64,000 nucleotides of DNA from Gentiana macrophylla (taxonomy: Eukaryota; Streptophyta; Magnoliopsida; Gentianales; Gentianaceae). Made by a program: the position numbers and the translations under genes. The stretch is taken from the NCBI GenBank assembly GCA_026214975.1, contig CM047815.1:80682800-80746799 (forward strand), given 5' to 3'. Of the stretch, positions 23,561 through 36,530 are shown piece by piece. Within the stretch, counting starts at the first letter, position 1. Each line of letters starts with the position of its first letter. Under the pieces are notes generated by a model. The model was not told where the DNA came from, ran no database searches, and saw only the letters and a list, made by a program, of their open reading frames with translations.

Positions 23561-24130
23561 AAACCGGACCAAAAACAAGTGAAAGCAACCTAAAGACTAA
23601 GAAATTAAAAGCCTAAACTAAAAATTAAAAGCCTAATAAAAGAAAAGAAAGAAAAGGAAGAAAAAGAAACAGGATTTTTAAGGGAAAAGATGAAAGAGAC
23701 GGGCGTCTGCCCAACTTTTGGACTGGACGGGCGTTCGGATTCCCAAACGCTCGTCTGGTCTTTAGAAAACTTGAACGGGCGTTCAAAATTTATGGACGCT
23801 TGTCTAAGTGAGTGAAAACGCTACAGGATTGAAAATTTTCCAGCGGACGGGCGTCCAAGATCCCAGACGCCCGTTTGGTAGAGGGAAAATTAGAACAGAA
23901 GCAGAAAATTAGCAGAAAAGAAAGGGGGGGGGGTAAGGAAAAAAACAGAGAAAAGAACAGAGAAAAATAGATAAAAGAGGAGAAAACTAATCACAAAAGA
24001 AAGAAGAACCTTAAACCCTAAACTAAAACCCTAATATCCTAATAACCTAAACGATTATCAACTAAAAACAGGAATTAAAATGAAATATAAACAAGAAAAA
24101 CGAAAAACAAAAACTAGGCAACCGTCCGGT
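23561..24130 (-). other. Athila 5' untranslated leader
   Basis: This purine-rich leader lies between PBS and gag. The part 23699-23880 holds a third cluster of GGACGGGCGTCC-type motifs (about seven variants, for example 23725-23736 and 23845-23856). A G11 run lies near 23925. No coding signal is seen. Confidence 0.6.
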
Positions 24131-24148
24131 TCCCCGGCAACGGCGCCA
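24131..24148 (-). promoter_or_regulatory. Athila primer-binding site (tRNA-Asp)
   Basis: On the minus strand 24148-24131 reads TGGCGCCGTTGCCGGGGA. This is the sequence expected to pair with the 3' end of plant tRNA-Asp and is the usual Athila primer site. It lies six bases inside the 5' LTR. Confidence 0.92.
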
Positions 24149-24154
24149 AAAACT

Positions 24155-25762
24155 TGTTCACGGATTTTATTAACAAATCAAGCAAGTAATAGAATTTATA
24201 AATCCGGTTTTTCCTCAAGTATAAGGATCGTAGTATAGAGGTTGATACCGGTCGATCTTACGGGAATCAAGCGCGATTGTTAACCCTAGTTTTTGTCTAA
24301 TCAAATTATGTCACTAAAAACTAATCTAAACAAATGGATAAAACTAAACGAAACGAAAACAAACTTAACTAAAACGTAAAAGCCGACGTAAGATATGATC
24401 TAAAGCCGTGAAAGATACGGGTTGCGAACTATTTAAACTAAAACTAATATGAAATAAAAGTAACTAATCTAGACAATTCAAGTTTCACGGGATTAAATTC
24501 AAGTTTTAACGAGCAAACGAGCGATTGATCCACCTATCCTAACAAGTATCAATTCCTATCTCGATTATATTGCGTTTTTTCTAACCAAGTTGTGATTTCA
24601 CCTTGTCTAAAACATGAACCCTAATTTCTTAGGTAATTCACCTATTAATCTTTATCTTTCGATCTAAGATTAACGATTTTACTAATCAAAGGTGTAAACT
24701 TAAACCTAGCAATCTAACCTATTAACTCTCGTTATGATAGATTAAACAACTATTCCTTATCATGGTGATCTAAGGCTTATAGAGACTTTCATCAACATAA
24801 GACAATCATGACATGCAAATCTTTCAATACAATTGCAATTAGATAATATAAACATGCATAAAGGAAACAACTTTAGGTAAAACTCACAATATAATCGCAG
24901 AAACGAAATCAAAACGTGTTGGATGGCTTCACAATGCTCGTTTGATGAAGCTTAGCCTCTCAACATCCTCTGGAAACTCGAAATTGCAGGAAAAACTAAC
25001 ATAAAACTGCCTACTTTTAATCTAGAATTTGGAGCATAAAAACTGGAATAAAAGAAGTAAAAACGCAGCCTAAAGCCGCCCCTAGGTTTAGGGTTTCGAA
25101 TAATGAGTATATGGTATCCTTAAGGTAGAGAAAACGCGCCGTATATATAGAAAACAAAGGCGGCGCTGCTAAGTCGGCTGAAGGACGCCCGTCCATTCTT
25201 GTGAACGCCCGTCCAGATGGATTTGGACTTGCTTCAGATGCCCATCCACTCAGCGTCCAAACTCTCTGTATCAAATTTCTCAAATGGACGCTCGTTTGGA
25301 GATGGTGGACGCCGTCCAAAAACTTGGAAAAACTCAGATTGATTCCATCAAGCGGACGCCTGCTCATTTCAAGCAGACGCCCGTCCATGTGGACAGACTT
25401 GGGCGTTCGCTCAAATTCGACTTCATCTTGATTTTTCCATTTTTATCTCTTTTTCTTCAATGTAAATCATCATTATCTCTTCCTCTTTAATTAAATCCGA
25501 CTTGATCATCTTTGAATCACCTCTTGAGCTCGAATTTGTGCATCTATAACACATGAAAATATCGCAAAATGTAATAATGTCCAACTAAATATAAATTCAT
25601 CATTAAAACGCATAAATTGACTAATTTTGCGATTAACTTATTAAAAACACCACATGCTCAATATTTCCATCTAAACACTTATTTTATTATGCAAATAATA
25701 CAAATACGGGGGAAATTATCATAAAATATAGCGTTATAAATCGTATAAATCCACCCTTAACA
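24155..25762 (-). repeat. Athila 5' LTR (right copy)
   Basis: This 1608-bp copy matches 11271-12871. Differences are mostly short indels, many next to CG or G/C runs. It has 1.6 copies of the 20-bp unit (25183-25214), where the left LTR has 2.6. The GGACG-SS-CGTCC cluster spans 25183-25400. Confidence 0.92.
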
Positions 25763-26486
25763 CTAATCCATTGTGTGGTCGAATCATGTGAAACCAAGCG
25801 AACTAGCCATTGGATAGATGAGATTGGAAGTGTGTAGTGCGTAATTGAATGGTTAATGATTGTATTCACGTTCTAAAACTTATAATAACCGTAAGTGGAT
25901 TAGATTGACAACCTTGTTCACTATCACACACATATTAAACTTACATATGTATTTTGCGCGTGAGATGTGGGATAAGGGGTTTTAGAATCATGGCGTAGAC
26001 CCGGCTAGGCTAGTTAGCCCGGCCCAATATGAGGTTGGACATCGTTAAACGAGTGACTCTAGTGCATATCATGTTAGGTTAGTCGGTTTCCTAAAGGGGG
26101 GATTGGTTAGTCTTGCATAGGGTGTTTATATCGAGTTGTTCGGTTACTCACCAGAACTAGGAGTTGGCACCCGTGAATAGTCTTAACTGAGTAGGGATGG
26201 TTGGTAGGATAACGCACACTTTCCATTGAGTCTATCGAGGGGGTAAGAGTAGCTTGTTGGATCATGGTTCGACTATGCCTTTTAATCATATTAGTATAAT
26301 CTCTAGTATAATTATTACTTTCTGCATTAGTATAACTATTCCACCCTATTGTTGACCTAGACTAAGTCATAAGTCGACTTTGGTACTCAAACCTAGTCTT
26401 TGTGGGATCGACCTTGCTACCGCTGTATTACTACTGACCCCATACTCTGTCGGTTAACGGTTAGTCAGTTAATATTTTGGCTATCA

Positions 26487-26866
26487 TTATGGTTCAGCAA
26501 GAAGCAAAACTCAATTTCAACATCAACAAATGAAGTGAGTATATAGCACCGGAAGTCATTGTGCTCAAGTTTTGTGGATCGACAACAATTAAGAGATTAT
26601 GGAATAGAAGAGGAATGATTCACTATAATTTGTGATAATACAATTGCAATTGCTATAATCGATAACCCAATTTTGCATTCAAGGACGAAACACATTGATG
26701 TAAGACATCATTTCATAAAGATCATGCGGAAAAGAAAGATATCACGCTTCTATATGTCTGATCAAGATCAGCTTGGTGACATTTTTACTAAACCTTTAGA
26801 CAAAGAAAGATTTGTAAAACTGAGAACTGAATTGGGTATAATCAAAGTCGCTAAGTCGCTTTAAGC
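26487..26866 (+). pseudogene. Copia A RNase H, C-terminal part
   Basis: After the Gypsy solo LTR the RNase H frame resumes with GSARSK-like sequence. It proceeds through several stops to an intact stretch at 26673-26864 containing RTKHIDVRHHFIK and DQLGDIFTKPLDKERF, the usual Copia pol end. The stop is at about 26862-26864. A purine run, AAGGGGGATT at 26879-26890, and the following block to 26942 resemble the repeated block of Copia B at 37124-37293. Confidence 0.8.
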
Positions 26867-27354
26867 TCTGTAGATTCGTCAAGGGGGATTGATCTTTGTT
26901 ATGTTGGAGTGCGCTCACTAATGAACCGATCATTGACATCAACAATCTCAAATCGACTATTTGAAACTAAAGAATTGACGGAATCGAATTTCAAATCGAC
27001 CTCAAGCATCAGTTTATCCAGTCAAAGAAAGTCAAATGATTGAAAGGATAAAACCGACATCGGTTATATCACATTTAATTAGCGCCGTATATGTCTGACC
27101 CTGTTGCTTGTACACCCCCACTATGTCAGAATAGTACATGCATCGGTTACACAAACCATCATGGAATTTGAAAAGTTGGTACAAAATTCTCAGAATATCG
27201 TGCATCAGTCCACGAACCGTCAGTACACCCACTATATATCCAACCTCCTTGCACATTCTCACTCACCAAACAAAAGAAAAATTCGAACTTTGTCTCTCAC
27301 AAAAATCAAAATTTTATCTTTCTCAAAATCATATCTTTTTCTGAAAATTTAGTA

Positions 27355-29821
27355 ATGGCAGCCCCCATGAAATCACAAGAAGAAAGGCTCATTACTGAAT
27401 TGGATACTTTATCATTCGAACAATATGAAGAACTCTGCAACAATACCCTGTTAGCAAGCCTTATGTGCGAGAAGATTAAGCGTCAACAAGGATTATGAGA
27501 CATCCTGGAAGTAAAGTTCAACGAAGATCGTGATGTTGAAGGGCTTTTAAAATTCTGGGAAAACATGAGATTGGTAAGGCAATCTCTGATTACAAAAGTT
27601 CAAGGTGAAAGGATTATATTCAATGAAGCAGTCATCAGGATGCTATTCGATTTCAAGGAACCACTTGTGAAATCAGTAGATTTGAGTTGTTTACCACTCA
27701 AAAGAGATGTCTTTCTCAAACAAAATTTTCTCTAAGAAAAGAACCAGCAGCCATTAATTCACATGTCAACAACCTCAAACCGGAGTTTGGCCTCCTTAGC
27801 AAATGGCTCTGCAGACATGTCATTGGTAGATACAAAGGCATTGCCATATTATCTGAAGACAGTATTTATCTGATGAACATAATCTGGGATGAACTTGAGT
27901 TCAATTAGGTAGGTTATGCGTTTAACCAGATAAAACAACAACACTTAGCTGAATTGGAAAGTGTTCGAATAGCTCAAGATGAAGGAAGAGCACCTGTTGA
28001 TAGACTTCTACTGAAAAAGACACTCAGTGGCGTTATTCAACATTATCTGGAAATACTCAAGGAAGGGAATGCAACAGAACGAACTGGTGGATCTGTAAGA
28101 AGAATGGATACATCCACATGAGATGTTACTCTAGTTCATTCTAGGAAAGAAATCTCCAAGACTTCCCAACCTGAAGCCAAGAAGAAAAGCGTGTCTCAAA
28201 GAAACAAACAACACAAAGGAATCAAGCGGTGTGTCGACTGCGAAAAGTTAAGTCGGTCGGAAAATGTTTGTTCCCGGCACTCAAGTCGATCGGCAAAGAC
28301 TAACCGACGGGAACAAAAACGACAACTTGAGTCACAAGATATGTCGAGATAGAAACGAAAAATTGTTTCTCGCCATACAACAGTCTATTAAGAAGAAACA
28401 AGTTTCCGTTATGCATGCTGAAAAAGAGCAATAGCAATTTCAGCAACCAGCTCAACAATCAGTTAACGTTTTTGAAGCTGACAGAATCATCAGGCTGATA
28501 AAGATGAAACTCAAGACCGAAGACTGTCGTGAAGCTCCTCTCCCAAGTGAAGTAAAGTTGTTATTAGAGAAACTTGAAGTCAAGGATTTATATGCTCTAT
28601 TTCCCTTGGATGAATTTCTCAAAAACTATTTCAGAAGATTCACTGAGTTAGCTCAATGAAAATCAGCCACGTCATCAGCATTAGATATTCAAAAGAAGAA
28701 GGATGATGACAAAGATGATGAATCGAAGAAAGAAGCTGATAAGGTTACAGATTTGCAAACTGAAATTCAATCTCAAGTTCACAATACGCAAACTGTTGAT
28801 CAGGAAGAGGAATTGCCAGTTGGAAACCAAACAACTGACAATCAACAAGCAGTTGGAATGGTTGAAGATAAGTAGTTAATGGTAATCAAGGATGATTCTC
28901 ACCGAAACCCAAAAAGTCAAGAAATGTATCCTTCCGAGATTTTGACAAAAGAAGAATTGAGCAAAGTACATGAAAATATGAGGATTATGCTCAACCAAAA
29001 AGATGAATACAATGGCCTTTTGTCAAATATTTCTGGATATTTGGAAATATCGGAAGAAGACATATGTCTCATTCGAGACAAAGCTAAGCATTATTCAGAA
29101 ATCAAGTTCTAGCTCAACCTCAGAAATTCTCCGTCTCAAAGAAACTCTTGAACTCACAACCTCAGTAGATAGAGAAACACATGCTGAAGTAGAATGACAT
29201 TTAAATCAGCGCATCTATGGTTTAGAAACTCAGCTGAATGAAGTACTCACTTCTCAGAAGATTATCTCAGTAGGCCAAATAGCAACCCATCAACTGGTAA
29301 ATCAGTTATATGATGCCAAAAAGGGGGAAGCTGAAGAAGAAAAGCTGAGACTGCTTGATGAAAAGATGAAAATGGAAGAGGAACTGAAGAAATACAAATC
29401 AGTAGCAGATCCTTATGTGAAGATAAATGAATTATCTGAAGAGCAGCTTATTGCAAAATACAATCAACCTGGAGAAATGAGAGCTACTCTTACAGAGGAT
29501 TTGTGGATGAAGTTTGTCAAAGATCATAGCAATATCTTGTTTACTTCAAATACAAAGACAAGACTTATGAAGAATCTCTTGTTTACTTCTTATCTGATCA
29601 GTATCATAATCAGAAGATGGCACAATATAAGAAGATCAAGAAGATTGAAGAGAAATTGCATATCAGAGACAAGACTGAACAAATTAAAGTTGATGTGGCA
29701 GAATTTGAAGCTTATTACAAAGGTGAATCAACCTTGCCTAAACTAGTTTTGTGGAGGAAGTGGAAACTCACAAGTCAAGTAGACTATCTCAGAACCTTCC
29801 CCAAGGAAGACACAAAGATAG
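27355..29821 (+). pseudogene. Copia A accessory ORF after pol, first part
   Basis: An ATG at 27355 opens MAAPMKSQEERLITELDTLS. Degraded frames continue (27687-27908, 28879-29112, 29366-29925), rich in Lys, Glu and Leu with coiled-coil character. Sirevirus-like Copia elements often carry an extra ORF, sometimes called env-like, at this position. I see no clear signal peptide or membrane segment, so that label is not supported here. Copia B interrupts the frame at 29817-29821 (GATAG). The remaining part lies at 43351-43412. The function is unknown. Confidence 0.55.
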
Positions 29822-31525
29822 TGTTGGACTTATTTCTCAGTTTTGATGATGAGTGCCATACTAGCTGTTATAGTGCAAAGGCAAAAAGATGTCTAGATAA
29901 AATGTATAGGTTTATTAGAGTTTGATTCATAAATAGGTTTGATCAAACAAGCATCAGAAAAGGTCAGCTGATCGCTTTTCATGATCGTCTAGGTCGATGA
30001 GGTAGATAGGTCGTGATCGGTCTGCAACTCTGCCAAAGATCAAGACCAAGGCTGAGGGTTCAAACTCAGTAAATGAAGGCTAAGGGATCAAACTTAGTAT
30101 TTAATGTCAAGGATATGGAATCAGAATTTAGGCAAGTCTGTGATGACCTAAACTGATTACATATACCTTGTGTAGAAGGTCTAAGTTCCACAAGTTGGAT
30201 GATGTTTGGAACTTAGTTATACTTTAAATGATGTAATCTAACTTCACAAACAAAAGTTGGATATAAGGATTCAGTTGCATTATATTTTACAGACAAAAAT
30301 ATGATGTTCAGCAGACTGATTGGTTTTACAGCAGACTGATGAACCTGCTGATATATATACCTCGATTAATTCAAGATTATTGGGAAGTTACATGGATAAG
30401 AATGACCAACTACCTCGACTTATCAAGCAAATCAAAGGTCGAGATTAAAAAGACGTTGGGATGATCCATATATCTATCCATTGGATACAAGTCAAAGGGT
30501 GGGCAGATCAGCCTTTGTCAAAAAGTAATCTCTGACGATGTCGATCCTATGAATAGTGACAGAATGCAGTGAGGATGGGACAAATACAAGGAACGGTCAC
30601 ATTTGAATTTCAAATTCAAGTCACATGCATTCCTACCTATAAATAGAGGACTTTCAACTCAAGAAGAAGATGATGAATTTTGGAATAAACTTCAAGTGAT
30701 AACATTGAGCTGAAAAACACCCTGCTGAACTTACTGAGCTTAAGGCTGCTGATCTAGTTATTTTCTTCAAGTGCATTCTGTGTTCAAGCTGCATCAAGCA
30801 TACACACTTGAAGATTGCAAGCTGCTGATTATATCATCCTAATCAAGTCTTTACAGAATCGAATCATTTACTTGATTCATTCTTTATTTTATAAAGAACT
30901 CTTGAAGACAAAGGAAGCATCTGTTAGGTGTGAAAGATCGTTGGTTTGTGGTGGAGCTGGTGAAGAGGCAATTCTACCCTTCAAGGACCAAAGGAAGACT
31001 CAGGAGCAAAGAATCCTACCTGTTCTTAGTTTTCGCTTTGTGAAGCCATAGTTATTGGTGAAGGACAAGCAACCTAGGATTCTTTGTAACATGATATAAC
31101 TCAAAGATTACTAGTGAATTTCCTCCAACATCACAGAGAAGAGTGGACGTCAGATTACATCACCTGGAACCACTATAAAAATCTCTACTTACTTATCTTG
31201 AATTTACTTTCGCACTTAGTCATTATTCATATCAACTCAACTTTGAATCTAGCAAATCAAATCACACATACACTAATGAGTATCTAATACTTAGTAACAT
31301 ATTTAACAACAAGTAACAAGGCTTAATTTTGATATTATTCCATTTGCACAAATTCAAAGCCATCTGTCACAAGACTCATCGCTTATCAAGAGTTATCGAG
31401 GTCTCAAAGAGACTCATCAAGTATCGCAGTCGCACTGAAGTTGCAATTTGTTAACTCCAAAGTTTTAAGTGTTAAGTTTATTCACCCCCTCTAAACTTAA
31501 CTAAAGCCTTTTCAAGGGACGAACA
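29822..31525 (+). repeat. Copia B 5' LTR
   Basis: This is a 1704-bp repeat matching 41631-43345, with TATAAATA at 30638-30645. PBS-like TTGGTATCGGAGC follows at 31527. Differences from the 3' LTR are concentrated in short blocks, for example 29960-30050 against 41765-41870 and 31340-31450 against 43160-43265. Long stretches between them are identical. Confidence 0.9.
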
Positions 31526-31629
31526 ATTGGTATCGGAGCAAGGTTTCCATTCAAAGGAATCTTACTTGTTGTGCTTGTGAAAATTCTTTAAAACTTTCTT
31601 TCAAGTTACTGATTTTCAAGACTTGCATC

Positions 31630-33900
31630 ATGGATAACACACAAAGATGCTAGAACCATGTTGATGTGCTCTCTTGATAGATTTGATGAGTATAAACGCC
31701 GAATGCAGGCATATCTTGTCGCTACTCATGATGAGATGATGGATGTACTAATCAAGGACCACCTGAGATTACAAAGGCAAGAATAAATGGGTGTGAATCG
31801 AGTACATTCCTAAACCAAAGAGAGAATGGAATGCGAGAAGACAGAAAAGAGCAAACCTCAACAACATTGCTATTGATATCATCTACGTAACCTTGGATAG
31901 TAATATGTACATGAAAGTCAAAGATTGCAAGACCAAGCAAAGGAACTTTGGGATAAGATTCACTTAATCTGTGAAGGCAATCGATGCAATAAAGAAGAAC
32001 AAAATCGGTGTGGCTAAAAAAAGGTTTCAAAAGTTCAAAATGCTACCTAATGAAACCATTGAGCAAATGGAGTCCAGATTCAATGCAATCTTAGATGAAC
32101 TTACTCTGCGAGTGTAAGTTATTCAAAAGAGGAAGTAAACACCAAAATCTTGGAAGCTTTACTCGCAAAAGATGTTTGGAAAATGAAGGTGATTGCAATT
32201 GAAGAAATGAGAAAGTCGCATGAAGAAGACACCTTCAAACTGTTCTCTCGATCTTAAGGCCTATGAATTTAGCAAGAAGCTAGTGCAGGCCTGAAATCGG
32301 AAGAAGAGCCAAAGACCATCAGCATTGGCTGCTTCACATCATGAAGAAACATCGAGAGAGACAGGATGATATGCTAGATGAAATGCAAGAGCAAATTGCC
32401 CTACCGAGCAAGAAAATCGTAATGATGAAGACCGGAAAGGCCCTACAAGAAATTTCACAAAGAGGCCTCTTGAAAGAAGGAAAGAAGAACCAAAGAAAGA
32501 TAATGACTATCTATATTTTCATTGCAAGAAACCAGACACTTCGGACTGATTGTCCCGAGTTGAAACAAGAAAGGAACTCGATTATCTTTGCTTCAATCTG
32601 TAAAGCCTGGACATTTTAGACTGATTGTCCGGACTCTCATCAAGACCAAAAGTCAACAAAGGAGACATGGCAAGAAGGCTATGGTTGTTTGAAGATGAAT
32701 CGAGATATGAAGTGGGATCTCGAAAAGGAAATGAATCGGATGACACAAAGATCAAGTTCTTTGATATGGAGGATTATGCTTTGATGGCCAACATGGATGA
32801 AACGAGGAGGTAAACAACAACTGTATCTATAAACACTCCTGCTGGAAGTGATTGTGAATCAACCTGTGGTTCAAATCCTAGAAATTCTGACAACAATGAG
32901 ACTTTGGATGCCATCCTTAATCAACTAAGGATAATACAATCTGGTTATGAGATTGTGAAGGCTGAAAAAGAGGCTCTTGAGTTAGAAGTTGGAAGATTGA
33001 AAATTTGAATTAAGGGTTTTCAAAGGTAAGGAAAAAGATGTTGGACATAATCAGCATAAGTCTGCTGAAACATCCAGCAGCCTCTGAATCTGCTGAACCA
33101 TCTTGTTCCAATACTGCATACAAATCAGGAAAGCCTTATGGAGATAGAACTGGGCTTGGATTTGGAACTCAGCAATCTAACAAGAGTGGATCCAGTAAGG
33201 TTACTCAACCTAGTACCGAGGTTGGTCCTAAGTTTGTGCCTCGCACTAGATCCATCTCCGATAAAAGGGTCTTTGAAGCAAAGAAAACCAAATGAGAATG
33301 CCTCAAAGAAGCAAAATCGAAAGTCTCGTAAGTCAACACTCTAGTAAAAAGAATAAATCCAAAAATAGATCATTGTACCTTCTAAGTCTGTGATAGCGAC
33401 TCTGCTACCAAGTCTGGCTGGACCACGAAGGGAAAGAAACAAAAAAAATATTCCAAGAATAAGAATCCTAAATCCAAAAATGTTGATCATTCAAGGGATA
33501 CTTATCTCGTGGAAAGGTAGACTGCTCCTGGACGATAATGATTGGAATATTCTCGCATCTAATGCTAGAAACAATCAAGATAACCATACCACTAGGGTAA
33601 AACCTAGGCAATGGAATCAGCAGAGGACTTACACAAGACCTCAGGCAGACTCCATATTACAGGGTTGTTCCTAATAGACAGACACCTATGGTTATGCAAA
33701 TGTTTCTAATAACAAGAATCATTTCAAACAGCATTATGTACCAAAAGGCCAGAAAACATATGTGGTTCCTACACAACCTACTGTTAGAACTTATGGATGT
33801 GTGGAATACATGTATGAACCAAAGTATGAACCAAAGTATGACACATTTAGGAGAAGACCTTATGGAAACATACCAAGGGTCATGCTTGCCACTGACCACT
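31630..33900 (+). pseudogene. Copia B gag and gag-pol linker
   Basis: The gag start MDNTQRC at 31630 parallels the start of Copia A gag but hits a stop within ten codons. Recognisable gag pieces continue in different frames (31850-32300). The zinc knuckle near 32510-32560 has lost its first Cys and carries a stop. The linker region (33038-33900) is basic and Asn/Lys-rich and includes RRPYGNIP, shared with Copia A. Multiple indels make this non-functional. Confidence 0.65.
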
Positions 33901-33951
33901 ATGGACCCAAACAGGTTTGGGTACCTAAAATGCATTAACTTTGTTTTGTAG

Positions 33952-35240
33952 GTGTCTGGTACTTTGACGAAGGGATGTTCCGGACACATGACAAAGAATA
34001 AGCACTGTCTATCAAACTTTGTGGCAAAAGATGGTCCAAGGGTAAATTTTGGCAACAAAAATACACCTGGCTATACAAGAGGATATGGCACACTTGTCAA
34101 AAATGGACTTACAATCAAGAATGTTGCATATGTGGAAGGACTGGATTACAACTTGCTGAGCACTGGACAATTCTGTGATATGGGATACAAGGTCACTTTT
34201 GACAAAAACAATTGTATTGTCATTAGTGAAAGAGGTGATCAAGTTGTACTTGCTGGTAGAAGGCAACAGAACATGTATGTTGTGGATTGGTCTACTCATA
34301 GCCGAAACTTTGCTGATTGTGCATACCAAATCTGAACTCAATTGGTTATGGCACAAGAAGTTAAATCATCTAAATTTTGATGATATTAATCAGTTAGTGA
34401 AGAAGAAGTTAGTGGTTGGTTTACCTGAGATCACATTCAAGAAGGATGCTATCTGTGATGCATGTCAGCAAGGTAAACAGATAAAGTCAAGTTTCAAGTC
34501 AAAGACTAAACAATCAACTAACAGAGTGTTGGAGCTTATGCACATGGATCTTTTTGGACCAATAACTCCAACAAGTGTGACAGGAAAGAAATACACCTTA
34601 GTGGTTGTGGATGATTTTTCTAGATACACTTGGGTGATATTCATGAACAAGAAAAGTGAGACACTCCAAAGCTTACCTAATCTTTTGAAGAGATTACAAA
34701 ATGAGAAAAGTTTAACAGTCATAAAGATTAGATCAGATCAGGGTACTGAATTTCTCAACAAAGTTATAAGAGAATATTGTGAATGAAATGGTGTACTTCA
34801 TCAACTTGTCTTTGCACACCTCAAAAAATGGGGTTCTTTGAAAGAAGAAACAGGACATTAAAGGAAGCAGGAAGAACAATGATTTGTGAAGCATTGCTAC
34901 CGAAAGATATTAAATTTGAAAGCGATAAATACAACATGCTATACACAAAATAGAACATCAAGAAACAAGAAGTCTACTTGAAGACACCTTATGAGATCCG
35001 GAATGGAAGGATACCTAATATATCCTATTTTCACCCATTTGGAAGCAAATGTTTTATTCTAAATCATAAAGTTCATTTGAAAACATTCCAACCAAAATCG
35101 ATGAAGGAATTTTCTTAGGATATTCTTGATCAAAGAGAGCATTCAGTGGTAATCAACAAAAGAACATCAAAACATGAAGAAACAATCAATGTTGTGTTTG
35201 ATGAACCTAAGTTAAGCTGGTATGGAAGATAAAGAGTGTG
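33952..35240 (+). pseudogene. Copia B protease remnant and integrase
   Basis: The protease site reads WYFDEGMF at 33957-33980, where Asp-Ser-Gly is expected. The GAG-pre-integrase region shows WLWHKKLNHLNFDD and CDACQQGKQ (34340-34480). The integrase core (34490-34786) has HMDLFGPITP, VVVDDFSRYTWVIF and IRSDQGTEFLN, so two catalytic Asp residues are present. The third-residue region near 34830-34870 is disrupted. The C-terminal part with PFGSKCFIL lies near 35030-35060. Confidence 0.8.
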
Positions 35241-35519
35241 AACTCATTGAAAATCAACAAATCAACGACCAGTTGTGTTGAAGTTTTGGAAAGATTCAAT
35301 GACTTAAAAGTTTCGATCATCGCTCTTGAACACCTGTGACAATGTTATTGATGCAACAACCGAAGCTATTCAAGGATCTGCCGACCCCTGTAGAAGAAAC
35401 TACAAGAGAGACCTACTCAAGATGATATTCTGAAAATCAAAATAACCAAAATCCACAATGGTTAAGGAATCACCTGTGCCGAACAAGTTATTGGCAATGT
35501 ACAAACAAGGTGTGAGGAC

Positions 35520-36530
35520 TAGAAGACAACTGAAGCTATGTTTACTTGTTTTCTATCACAAATGGAACCCAAAGTTGTTGAAGAAGCAATTTGAGATCCA
35601 GATTGGATAATTGCTATGCAAGAAGAATTAAATGAATTTGAAAGAAATCAAGTTTGGACACTAGTTGAAAGGCCAAGTCATGCAAATATCATTGGTACTA
35701 AATGGGTATACTGAGAAATAAACTTGATGAATCTGGTACCATTGTTAGAAATAAGGCCGACTAGTTGCAAAAGGCTATTCTCAAGCGTAAGGAATAGATT
35801 TTGATGAGACTTATGCACTGTTGCAAGATTGGAAGCTATCAGATTATTTTTGGCACATGCTCGCATACAAGAACTTCAAAGTATATCAAATGGATGTCAA
35901 GAGTGCATTTTTGAATGGTATCCTAGAGGAGGAAGTGTATGTTCAAAGAACCTCCTGGATTTGAAGTTAAAGATCAAGAAGATAAAGTGTATAGACTCAA
36001 CAAAGCACTTTATGGATTGAAACAAGCACCAAGAGCATGGTATGAGACTCTATCTCAATTCTTGGTGGACAATGGTTTTACAAAAGGGACCATTGACAAG
36101 ACACTTTTCGAATCGAGTGAAGGGACAAAGACTCGCTGGTACAAATTTATGTGGATGACATAATTTTTGGTTCGAGAATGATTTATTTTGTGAAAAGTTT
36201 GCAAATCTAATGAAGAGCAAATTCCAAATGAGTATGATGGGAGAAATGAATTACTTCTTGGGATTGCAAGTTAAATGCAGTTGAAAGATGGAATCTTCAT
36301 TCATCAAACCAAGTATACCAAAGATTTGTCAAGAAATTTGGTATGGAAAACAAAGACTAAGAGCTCAACTCCTATGAGTACAAACATCGATTGGATGAAG
36401 ATAAAGAAGGCAAAGATGTTGATCGACTTTGTACGAAGGATGATAGGCAACGATCTCAGATCTCACTTGCCAAATGAGACTGATATATCCTTTGTTTGTA
36501 GGTGTTTGTGCAAGATTTCAATCCAAACCT
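35520..36530 (+). pseudogene. Copia B reverse transcriptase
   Basis: Pieces of the RT domain occur in changing frames: [13 protein letters not shown] (about 35630), [13 protein letters not shown] (about 35880), ALYGLKQAPRAWYETL (about 36005) and the catalytic YVDD (36148-36159). GELTYFLGL-like sequence follows near 36240. At least five indels or stops separate them. The domain order is the normal Copia order. Confidence 0.82.

Larger units (their letters stand above)
11271..25762 (-). mobile_element. Athila-type Gypsy retrotransposon, full length
   Basis: This 14.5-kb element has 1.6-kb LTRs at both ends and is flanked by perfect CTAAT repeats (11266-11270 and 25763-25767). In minus orientation the order is 5' LTR, tRNA-Asp PBS, gag, protease, RT, RNase H, integrase, spacer with a small ORF, ORF3, polypurine tract, 3' LTR. 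The PBS, the DLGAS protease motif, the FMDDFSVFG motif in RT and the extra ORF after integrase assign it to Athila. The LTRs are nearly identical outside scattered short indels, so it appears to be the youngest insertion here. Gag-pol is broken in several places. Confidence 0.92.
10338..26486 (+). mobile_element. Gypsy-type solo LTR in Copia A RNase H, split by Athila
   Basis: The element starts TGATGGGAGTC and ends GGCTATCA. It is flanked by TCATG (10333-10337) and TTATG (26487-26491), a TSD with one change. Its own sequence is 10338-11270 plus 25768-26486, about 1.65 kb, and lacks PBS, polypurine tract and coding domains, so it is read as a solo LTR. The tail motif GGGATCGACCTTGCTACC (about 26405) is common near the 3' end of plant Gypsy LTRs of the Tat/Athila branch. 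A perfect 12-bp inverted repeat lies at 10883-10894 and 10903-10914. No gene is seen in either half. Confidence 0.78.

Noticed and set aside
27104..27352. Overlapping plus-strand ORFs upstream of the Copia A accessory ORF
   Set aside because: Two frames open over the same non-coding leader with no domain; treated as chance.
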